Positions 10,495 to 19,600 of a DNA stretch of 64,000 nt are shown here, piece after piece. Origin of the DNA: Strongylocentrotus droebachiensis (Eukaryota > Echinodermata > Echinoidea > Camarodonta > Strongylocentrotidae). The stretch spans positions 1-64,000 of the forward strand of contig JAVYIG010000897.1 in the NCBI GenBank assembly GCA_035222895.1, in the 5' to 3' direction. How positions within the stretch are numbered: position 1 is the stretch's first letter; each line of letters begins with the position of its first letter. The notes beneath the pieces are model-generated. The model was not told where the DNA came from, ran no database searches, and worked only from the letters and a program-made list of their open reading frames with translations. The position numbers and the translations under genes were made by a program.

Positions 10495-10803
10495 ACTTTG
10501 TTGAACTTGAATATCTTTATTACGTCATAATGCTTTTTCAATTGCTTATTTTTCTTTCTGTGCGCCTCTTCTTTTCCTTTTCTTTTGCTTTCCGCGTATC
10601 TCCCCTGGAGATACGCTCTTCTAACGCTCCCTATATTTCTTATTTTCTCCTATTTTCTCACGTCACAATGGTCCAACTTTTGAGCTTTGTGACGTTTCTC
10701 TATCTCTTTTTCTCTTCTTTCGCGTACTCTCACGCGCCTTTGCATCTTGACTACCAAGCGTCGCCTATATTTTTGTTTTTGTATATTGTTGTTCATGCTT
10801 GAA

Positions 10804-10840
10804 TCACTTCGATAAAGGGCTATGCCCGAAACGTCAGTGG
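10804..10840 (+). ncRNA. Hammerhead-ribozyme-like motif, right arm
   Basis: Sequence CACTTCGATAAAGGGCTATG followed by CCCGAAACGTCAGTGG. A 4-bp stem II (GGGC/GCCC, loop TAT), GAAA and GTC are in the order of a hammerhead. The core expected as CTGANGA reads TCGATAA: C3 to U and G8 to A are both changed, which would keep a 3-8 pair but lose the usual catalytic G8. It is therefore either a degenerate or an unusual variant. Confidence 0.35.
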
Positions 10841-10908
10841 AATATTCACTTCTCCGGTGTTTTTATTTATCTACCTTGTGTCCTATATATAAGAGAAGTG
10901 ATAGGTGG

Positions 10909-10914
<6 letters not shown>

Positions 10915-10948
<34 letters not shown>
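10915..10948. repeat. (GA)n microsatellite right of the Penelope element
   Basis: A GAGA run flanked on both sides by GAAAGTGATAGGTGGAAATGA-like strings (10898 and 10946), a short local duplication next to the insertion. Confidence 0.8.
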
Positions 10949-10949
<1 letters not shown>

Positions 10950-10999
10950 TGATAGGTGGAAATGAACATAAGAAGTTCCGTTCGGTATCATTCTGACAT

Positions 11000-11359
11000 T
11001 TAGTAAAACTGGTATCAGTTGTATATATGTAAAAGGTGATTACAGAATCATACAGACTAATTATGCAAGATTCCAAAATTACAACTTTGAAATCAATACA
11101 TTTAATTGTGAACCCCTTTCAACTTTCTTGAATAAAAGCGCGCAACGTTGTCCTTTTGAAACTTTTAAGACAACTTACTGCGCTCAATTGTGACGTAATG
11201 GATGCTCCGTTGCGCATGCGTCATGATTCGCATAGTTACAAAGTTACCTTTTTATCATTATTGATATTAGCGCTTTAAAGCTATAACATCGATTTAGTAG
11301 CATCTCTTCTGAATATATCAGAATATTTGTCTAATTGTCTTTGATTTGAATCTTTCATC
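11000..11359 (+). promoter_or_regulatory. Putative promoter / 5' UTR of B2 (conserved with B1)
   Basis: The ~350 bp ahead of the B2 start are almost identical to 3280-3636 ahead of B1. They include TGTGACGTAATGG (CRE/ATF-like), GCGCATGCG, TTATCATTATTGAT and AGCGCTTTAAAGC (a short palindrome). Conservation follows from the recent duplication, so no specific site is proved. Confidence 0.35.
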
Positions 11360-13490
11360 ATGAGTGACGAACGTAAGTCCTATTCTAGAAAACACGTCGA
11401 TATCATACAACTAGAATAATTAATTGCGATATGTTTTCTTCATGATTTAGGTTAAAAATCGATATCTTATGCAACGCCAAAATAATCTTGCGTTTTTTTT
11501 TAAATACAGACAGGGGTCTTTAGAAGACAAGGGTTAGTTTTTAATAGACTCCTCCTTCTGTACGTTTCCTATACTATAAGTCTAAATCATTTAAATTGCT
11601 TCGATATTGTATAACACCATGATTTTAAAGTGTTACAAGTATATTTTTGGTTATCACTTCTCATATTAATTTTTATGTATAAATTATTGTTACATTCTCA
11701 TTAATGATGTTGTCATGTATTTAGAAAAATACAAAAACATATGTGGGAATTCAATAAGCTTTGCAACTTGGAATACAAAGACTGATGAAGAAATCAATTT
11801 TTCATTCATGTTCAAATTTGAAAATGTTCAAATTTCCAATTAAAGCGGATGTGGAAAATCGTTTGCATAATTATTAAAGTCGTATTGAAATCTTTGGAAC
11901 TAAAACAGTTGATGGTCGCTTTTAATTTTGGATACAAAATATATGATGAATCATACAGTGTCATTATATTGGTCTTCTCCAATTTGTTTTTATTATTCAG
12001 CAAATCGTGTAGTTCCTAGATTTCAGCACGAGTTGGCAGAGACTCTTGCCTTCAGTGAGTATGTCTATCTGAATGACATTCAGACAAACCAGATTAACGA
12101 GTTTGTCCAATATCTCCAAAAGAAAGGCGCAGAGCTGACGACTGATGAGGAGGAAATCATACAGGAGAAGGAAGCAAAATTTAATGAAGCGGTAGAATGG
12201 GAGGATGAGTTGAAGGCAGAGGAGGAGGAGGAGGAGCTGGAAGTAGAGGAGGAGGAGGAGTTGAATGCAGAGGAGGGGGAGGTGAAGGAGATAAAGGCTG
12301 ATGAGCCTGAGGAGGAGATAACGGCAGAGGAGGAGGAGATGACGACAGAGGAGGAGGAGGAGATGACGACTGAGGAGGAGGTGGAGATGACGGCTGAGGA
12401 GGAAGATGAGATTATGGCAGAGGAGGAGCTGAAGACAGAGGAGAAGGGGCTGATGTTAGACGAGGAGGGGATGAAGGTAGTGGAGAAGGAGGAGGAGATG
12501 AATGAAATTCAGACAAAACAGATTAACGCGTTTGTCCTGTATCTCCAAGAGAAAGTTGCAGAGCTGACGACTGATGAGGAGGAAATCATACTGGAGAAGG
12601 AAGCAAGTAAAGTGGTAAAACGGGAGGAGGAGTTGAAGGCAGAGGAGGAGGAGGAGGAGGAGGAGGAGGATGATGAGTTAAAGGCAGAGGAGGAGGTGAA
12701 GGCAGAAGAGGAGGAGGAGATGAATGACATCCAGCCCAACCAGAATAACGCGTTTGTCCAGTATCTCCAAGAGAAAGTTGCACAGCTGACGACTAAAGAG
12801 GAGGAAATCATAAAGGAGAAGGAAGCAAATGAAGTGGTAGAATGGGAGGAGGAATTGAAGGTAAAGGAAGAGGGGCTGAAGGTCGAGGAGGAGAAGGAGG
12901 TGAAAGTAGAGGAGGAGGAAATGAAGGCAGAGGAGGAGGAGGAGGAGGAGGAGGAGATGGCGGCAGAGCAGGAGGAGATGAAATCAGAGGAGGAGGATTT
13001 GAAGGCAGAGGAGAAGATGAAGGCAGAGGAGGCGGAGATGATAAAGGCTGAGGAGGAGAAGATAAAGGCAGAAGAGGAGGAGACGAAGGCGGCGGAGGAG
13101 CAGGCAATCACTTTAGTTGCGGAGGCTAAGGTCACAGAGGAAGACAGAGAGCTAGAGGGCGAGAAGGTAGTGAAGCTGTCAGAAATGACGGAGGAGTTAA
13201 GAGAGTTTGCTGAAACCTTGTGGAACGAAACGCCGATGGAGAAGATGAAGATGAAGAAGGGGCAAATACAGAAGGATGAAAAGATCATTAACGAAATGAA
13301 AGAGGTTTTGGAGGGAATACGAGAGGCCAAAGACTTCAAAGAGGAGAGGAAGATCAATGTAAAGAATGAAGATAGGAAGAAGGAGAGCGATCAAGATAAC
13401 AAAGATCAGGCGGTGGTAACTGGAAGAAGACAGAAATGGTGGCAGGTGTTATGCTGTTTTGGTTGGAGCAGGCACAGCAGGCGTTCTTAA
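11360..13490 (+). CDS. B2: intact 500-aa Glu-rich repeat protein (two exons)
   Basis: Exon 1 is 11360-11372 (ATGAGTGACGAAC, donor GTAAGT); exon 2 is 12001-13490 (acceptor TTATTATTCAG); phases fit and give 500 aa. No known family is recognised. Layout: MSDEP start; RFQHELAETLAF; three copies of a ~38-residue module (NDIQTNQIN..FVQYLQ, ELTTDEEEII.EKEA) separated by KAEEEE linkers; a long acidic KAEEE/MKAEE region; a C-terminal domain with TEELREFAETLWNETP and NEMKEVLEGIREAKDF; and a tail with RRQKWWQ, CCFGW and RHSRRS. No signal peptide or membrane helix. The Cys-Cys pair beside basic residues might be lipid-modified (inference). Poly(A) signals follow at about 13532. B1 is the frameshifted sister. 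Confidence 0.7.
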
Positions 13491-13634
13491 TATTTAATTG
13501 AAGACTTATGTTATGATCATTTAAACTGTGAATAAAATTGTACATAAATTGTAAATATAAATTTACTTCATAGGACTGCTCGACATATTTTGATTCACTA
13601 TTGGAAGACGGGGAGTGGGATAATCCAGCAAATA

Positions 13635-13642
13635 CAGAGAAA

Positions 13643-13680
<38 letters not shown>
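13635..13680. repeat. (GA)n microsatellite, unit 2
   Basis: GAGA run corresponding to the unit 1 tract at 5685-5810, followed by G-rich DNA and a short (AT)n tract. Confidence 0.85.
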
Positions 13681-13683
<3 letters not shown>

Positions 13684-13717
13684 TGGGGGTTGGTGGAGAA
13701 ATATATATATAAAGAGA

Positions 13718-14152
13718 CAGGGGCGGATCTAGCTTTTTGCCAAGGGGGGGGGTTTGACCAAAATAATGACGATGCGGAGCATCGTCCACGAGCCGCGAAG
13801 CGGCGAGCCGATTTTTTGGGGGGTGTTTATTTGAACCCCGTAAGTGATGTTTTCCTGGCATCTATTAACACAATGGAGACCATAAAAAGCAGTGCATGAT
13901 AACGTCTTTTTAAATCAAGTAACAGTTTAATACACAGTTATATCCAGAGTTATCATGTGTTTGGTTAAGTTACCAGATGAGTTGAATATCTTCTCACAAT
14001 ATTTGCACTTGAAAGGGTTTCTCTTCAGCGTGCGTTCTTTTTTCTTTCTTTTTTTCTTTTTTTTTTCCTTTTTTTTTTTTTTTTTTTTTTTGGGCCGCCC
14101 AAGGGGGGGGGGGTTTAAACCCCCTAAACCCCCCCGTAGATCCGCGCCTGGA
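13718..14152. mobile_element. Inverted-repeat element carrying a zinc-finger fragment
   Basis: Bounded by CAGGGGCGGATCTA (13719) and TAGATCCGCGCCTG (14138), inverted copies with one mismatch, each followed inside by a G- or C-run. Missing from unit 1, where the flanks are joined directly, so it inserted after the duplication. Inside, on the minus strand (about 13955-14035), is a piece of a C2H2 zinc-finger gene: CKYCEKIFNSSGNLTKH preceded by a frameshifted linker resembling RTHxEEKPF. The last zinc-binding His is lost. A T-rich stretch (14039-14090) and G-runs explain the other ORFs. Confidence 0.7.
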
Positions 14153-14499
14153 GAAAGAACAGAAATGTGAAAGATAGATCGAATCAGATAATGGCAACAT
14201 ATACAGGAATACAGAGAGGAGAATAAAATGGGAAGACAAGAGAGCGACAGACAGAGACAGAGACAGGGATACACAGAGAGAGAGAATGAGATAGAGAGAG
14301 GAGCCGTTGCCATTTGCTTGTACCCTTCAGCCAATCGATTTTAGTGAAATGGCAGTCAAAATAACTCATTAAAGAAAAAACAAGTAAACGAAATAAATAA
14401 GTGCGTAAGTGCCAAATAACCAAGTGCTCATTTGATCTCTTTAACAATGTGCCCTTTTAAAGCCTTTTAAAAAGCTGCAATTAAAGTCAATAAAATAAT

Positions 14500-14712
14500 T
14501 GATATCACATGCAATCGTCGGACTGTGGATCACAGGGTCCGCGGTTCGAGATATTAATCTTAATGTGCCACTCAGACTCTCTACCCAATTGTTAAATGAG
14601 TACCGGTAGGAAGCAATTTCTTGAATGCTGTGAGCGCCGAAATTGGCTGCCTATATAGCAGAGCCGGGGTAATAGTTGGAGCGCCTTGAGCACCATACAT
14701 GGTGGATATGTG
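14500..14712 (+). mobile_element. tRNA-derived SINE, unit 2 copy
   Basis: Same family as 6196-6455 (TGCAATCGTCGGACTGTGGATCACAGG, GAGTACCGGTAGGAAGCAATT, GAGCCGGGGTAATAG). It lacks about 35 bp after GGTTCGAG, so its B box runs straight into GATATTAATC, and it has small internal insertions. Confidence 0.75.
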
Positions 14713-14838
14713 GATAGGTTCAACATCCTTTCTTTTGGTTGCCAAGTTAAGTAAACATATCTATTCATTCTTCATTTTGCCTCCTTCCATTTTTTCATAC
14801 ACCCGTTATTTATGCATGTTCTCCAGGAACCCTTGTTA

Positions 14839-14885
14839 TTATGTTCATTTGAACCAAATTCATGACCCCATACCAAAACTTTGTA
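14839..14885 (+). mobile_element. Right remnant of the split MITE
   Basis: Contains ATGTTCATTTGAACC and CATGACCCCATACCAAAACT, matching 47186-47226 of the intact element. With 1102-1476 it forms one element interrupted by the duplicated gene block; the terminal inverted repeat is cut short after TTGTA. Confidence 0.7.
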
Positions 14886-14889
14886 CACA

Positions 14890-16680
14890 ATATTAACGTA
14901 AGCGAGCACTGCAGGGGAATACGATAATTTGTTTCTTTCAGTAGGCCTATAGTCTGTCATAGCACCTTTTGTAATAAATATGCCGTTTTTTTGTTTGTAT
15001 ATGATCGACATTTTGTTGTTGGTGGTACACAAACATTTAATATAACTTGCAGTTGCCTTGAGATTTCAAACTCCTTCCATGTCTAAATCTGTATTATTGG
15101 ACAAAGAAACATTTTGTGAGGTTGAAAAGGGAATGGAGAATTAGGGGACAATAATAATTGAAAGATTGTAAAATTCCTATTTTAGCAGTTGAAGGGGGCA
15201 CACGGTTTAGTGTAAAAAGGGGCACAGTTCGTTCTTAGGAAATGTTGGATATTGTGCTGCAATGAGCCCCCTACTCCACTGCCTGACACTGTGATGGTAG
15301 CAGTATATCAGTGCAGGGATCAGTGTAACTACATTGATGGAGCTGCTCAGATTCTTTGAAGCTATATAATATGGCTCTTGAGATGACTGTAAAAGGACAC
15401 CTTTTGTAAGCGTCAATGCCCGCCCCCCCCCCCTCAGTGTTATTTAGGGTACGCATAATATGGTCGTTCCCTCTTTTTGAAAGCACCCCCTATCTGAGGA
15501 CTGCCAACATTTCCGAACCCCCCCCCCCTTTCGCGGGCTTTTCGCGGGCTTTTCCTGCCTTGGAGCCCCCCCCCCCCTTAATCAGGAAAAAAAATGCTCA
15601 ATGTACCCCCCCTAAATTCGGAATAACTTCTCTGGAGTCTAAAGAGATGAGAGAAAAAAAAGGAAAAACACCCCCTTTTTAAAGAAATCTCCGGGTGAAA
15701 AGTCAAATACACCCCTTTTTTTACAATTCTCGGGCCGGACTTTGTCGCACGAAAAGTACCCCTTTACCAGACATTTTGGCAACACGCATGCGGTCATTCC
15801 GAACCCTGAGTGGGGGTGGGGGGGGGGGCGTCAATGCCGGGAATAGGCCCATAAATGTAAAAGAGACACTGATAATGGTAAATCACTGAGGTACACGGGG
15901 ATTTTATCATTTGTAAAGAGTTCGCACCACGTTACAAAAATGGACACTTATATAAGTTTGATTTGACAAGGGGCCCTTATCGGACGGTGCACTCATTAGT
16001 AAGGAAGAGGGGCCTTTGTCAAAGTATATAAAAGGGGGCATTTAAATGGGACCGTTAATTATCAAAGGTGAGAAGGGGCGTAGAAAATTCGGCCCGAAAA
16101 AATTAGTATTTATAAGAAAGGAAAAGGGGCTAGTGGAAAAGAGGTTATCTCATCAAATCATCTCTCAATTGACATAAGATAAAGGGGATCATGGGGGACC
16201 AATTGTCACCGATTAGGCATTGTTTGCTATATAGAGGGCGCAAGTAGCGATAAGTAGCAAAGAGATTCGATCATATTAGTAGCCCATTTTTTCGTAATAA
16301 CGCTATTGTCAAATTGGAGTCTGTGCGGCTTGCAGACTAGTGGTCTATCTCTATGGTGCAAACCTATTTTTATATTATAACATAAATATAAATAAACCTA
16401 AAAGTCATTACTGTTTATATTATACTAATTTTTTCAATTTTTTAAAAGTTAAATTCAAAAATCTAGTGCTTTCCACAAAATTTCATAACTATCAGCTTTG
16501 CCAAGCATATCTTCCATGTGTAATGAATTTTATCGAACGAGGCAACTGTGCATCCGATATTTCTAGCATTTTCTAATTTACTGTGTCAGTGTGTGAAATT
16601 CGACGGAGACACTGTTAGATTACACGCTTTGTTCACAATTTGTAGATATTTTGGAGAAAATTCTGAAATTTCCCGTAGAA
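14890..16680. other. Intergenic DNA before AHSA1 with a C-run/G-run element
   Basis: No gene is recognised. From about 15420 to 15770 the + strand has repeated (a/t)ACCCCyTTT blocks; from about 15830 to 16130 it has AAAAGGGGC/GAGGGGCC blocks, so the two halves look like degenerate arms of one inverted structure. 16141-16262 is a minus-strand fragment of the MITE family seen at 35126-35320. The last ~400 bp are A/T-rich and probably contain the AHSA1 promoter and 5' UTR, but no TATA box or start site can be assigned. Confidence 0.5.
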
Positions 16681-16681
16681 A

Positions 16682-19600
16682 ATGGCTAAGTGGGGAAAAG
16701 GAGATCCTCGCTGGATTGTGGAGGAACGAGCAGATGCTACAAACGTAAATAACTGGCACTGGTAAGACACGCTGTGTAGCTTTATTCCTTCGTACTCCAA
16801 CTATTGGGCAATAGAAGAGCCAGGCCCGTCGGGCTGGGTTCTCAGTGGTGTCCGTTACGCTTGTTGCAGAGCGTGATCATAATAAGACGGCGCTGTACTA
16901 TCATATCATCTTCAATCGTCAATACGCATTTAATAGCATTGACTAATATGCTTTGCTGGATAGCTGGAGTGATCATCATCATGATCATGAATGTCTGTGA
17001 ATTGTGAATGTGATTCAATTTTTTTAGTTTTAGTTTTTTACCGACGTTTGGGAGGAGTAATTGTCTAGATCGACATGAGTGATGATCACGGTCTCAATTG
17101 AATAAGCTCTCTCTTTCTATCTCCCTCCCTCTTTCTCTTTCGCTTTTCTCTCTCCTTCCCTCTCTCTTTCCCTCTTTCTCTCCCTCCCCCCCCCCCCCCT
17201 CTCTCTCTCTCTTATTAATCTTGTATCCCCTTCCAAGCCTTTTATTAAGTCAAAGCAGACCGGGAGCCAAATATCTGAAAAAGCGGCTCCCGGTCCTTAA
17301 TTTTTTTAGAGAACCGGGAGCCGTTTTCCAGGACCAGGAGCCGTTTCCAAAATTGATGAAAATATGTATTCTTTTAAATTATTTGTTAAACGTTACCTTT
17401 TATTTATACATAGATCTACAGTAGTTTAATTTCTAGTTTACATTTTGAGCACTCTAATTAGGGAGGCCAATGCCCAAATCTAACTTTTTAATTACGAATT
17501 TGTTTAAAATAAAACAAAGATTAAAAGAAAGCATTTACTTTCACTAAGAAAACTCACCCATCTGCCGACTCCAGAAGTTCCATAAAATAGGAGATATCCA
17601 GCTTGTAAACACTCCCTTCCTTCTACGCCTTGGCCGTACGCAAGAGCCTTGAAACAGATAAATTCATGTCGCGAAATTACGTTGATAATTAGACAGGCCC
17701 GAGGCAATGGGCGTGTCATTGTCCGGACAAAGTTCATGATGAAGTTTAAAACTTCGCGCGAAAGTGCAATCACTCAACAGCGGCTAGCCTTGAATCGGTC
17801 GCACACGTACACACCGCGCAGGCAAGCCCCAATGCAGGCTGAAATCCAGCCATCAATGTGCGAACGATTCCATCTTCTACTACTACTACGAGCCGAAGGC
17901 GATGGTTCAAAAATGAAGAAGGAATATACAAATTGGCAGCTAAGAAACATATATAATTCATTGATATTTACCTTAGATGTGTATTCCAACAATTTGATTT
18001 CCTCATGAGTATTCCTTATTATCAACGATCGAGAAGTTACGAGGTCCAATTAACATCCATCTTGCAGCGAACACAGTAGCATGATCCATGCAACGTACGT
18101 CATGTACGTGTACTAATATTTCTCTCACTCTCTCTCTCTCTCTCTCTCCCTTTCGCTATACGTAACATACACACTCACTAACCATGTGTCATACAACACA
18201 CACCTTCAAATCATGGCTTTCATTTCAATTCTCAATTGGAGTATAGACTGCTCACGTAGACTTTTTTTTTTACTGAAATATTTTTTTTAACACTTCTCAT
18301 ACATTATACTGCACGACACTCGTATCTAGTGCTGTGAGAATAAGGTACTAGGGTCTATAAATAAGACTACGCTTTGCGCACGATCTGACCGGAGCTCAGT
18401 GGAGCTCAGACATGTCGCAATACCCTTTATTTTTGGCGTGAACAATGACGTCACTGTTCACAGTTTTTCTTCTCATTTTGAGATGGATGTAGCTATAGGG
18501 CTCAAACCAACGCAAGATTGACAGAAACATCGTACTCTATCTACTTTCGAATGTTCAGTTTGTAAAAATCTGTATTTAAAAAGATATAATCTTTTTTCTT
18601 TATATTTTCTAGTTGTTAGAAGTGGCAATTGTGAACATCTGAAATGTTGATCTCTATCAAAAGTTCTTTACTCAAAACGGATCCCATATTTTTAGTGTCT
18701 ACCTTCAGCCCATGAGAAGGTTTTTAGTGAGCAAACCTCTACGCCCTCTAGGATTTTCTTAGTCTGGGATGCGCGTTCGTAAAGTTGTTCTGCTACGAGA
18801 ATTATTGGACTCAAATACGTCAAAATCTGCAAGATCGTCAACAAATGGTGAAAGACTGTTACAGATCCGTGATTATAGGTATGTTGTGAAATGTATGATT
18901 GTATTTTCTTTTCTTATTTTCATCAATTTTTTTTTTTACATCATTTTTTTCCCTCTGCTAATTTTTTGAAGTGGGCGACGAGCGCACAAATCGTAGGCGT
19001 AGAAGCCTTACGCCCGGGCATTGGCCTCCCTACTCTAATATTAAATCACTCATACCTTGGATAAATCTGTCATATGTAGTTGTTGTAGTTCATGTTTAAT
19101 ACTATTTTCATGCCGTTAAATGTCAAAAATTGAAAAATGTTAGGAAGGGGGGAATTAAATTATTTTTATAAACAAAATACTTAAAAAACACATATATAAT
19201 GACAATGCAGAGCTGCCAACCTGTCACTTTCAAAAAACATATTATTCAGCTTGAAAAACCATATTTTAGGTGAAAAAACAGATTTTGCCTGTTTAACGTG
19301 TAGACCCTATGTTATTTAGACCTGTCACTTAAAAAAAAAAAAAAAAAAAAATAATAATAATAATAGTAGGGATCTAATAAAAAAAAATAAAAAAAAAGAT
19401 TTGTTAAATATGTTTACCTATTTTATCAGAAAAATCCATTATTTAAAACATCACAGAATTTTAGTCAATGAGTACGAGGGCCGCTGAATCAAGGCAAGTC
19501 TGGAGTTGCAATCAACTTTGTACATAAAGTCAGTGCATCAGCAGGTCCGGTGTTCAGTTTTTCATTTGGCTTTTTGAAGATACCATTACATCCGAAGGTC

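Larger units (their letters stand above)
7556..10886 (+). mobile_element. Penelope-like element with inverted 5' partial copy
   Basis: A truncated copy of the element (7600-8617) lies in reverse orientation ahead of the main copy (to about 10886), so the ends form a ~1-kb near-perfect inverted repeat (7600-8617 against 9866-10886). The two are joined by five copies of an 8-bp unit (8607-8646). The main copy encodes RT and GIY-YIG domains. Inverted or tandem partial copies and 5' truncation are typical of Penelope-like retroelements. The left arm carries about 40 bp more of the 3' end than the right. It inserted between the (TA)n and (GA)n tracts of unit 2; only a few differences between arms (for example near 7848 against 10639) point to a recent insertion. 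Confidence 0.88.
6589..14838. repeat. Tandem segmental duplication, unit 2 (with later insertions)
   Basis: Second copy of the A-B-SINE block. It contains two insertions missing from unit 1: the Penelope-like element (about 7556-10886) and an inverted-repeat element at 13718-14152. Without them it is about 4.5 kb, close to unit 1. The B parts are nearly identical, including promoter and intron, so the duplication looks fairly recent. The SINE here has lost bases around its B box. Confidence 0.85.
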
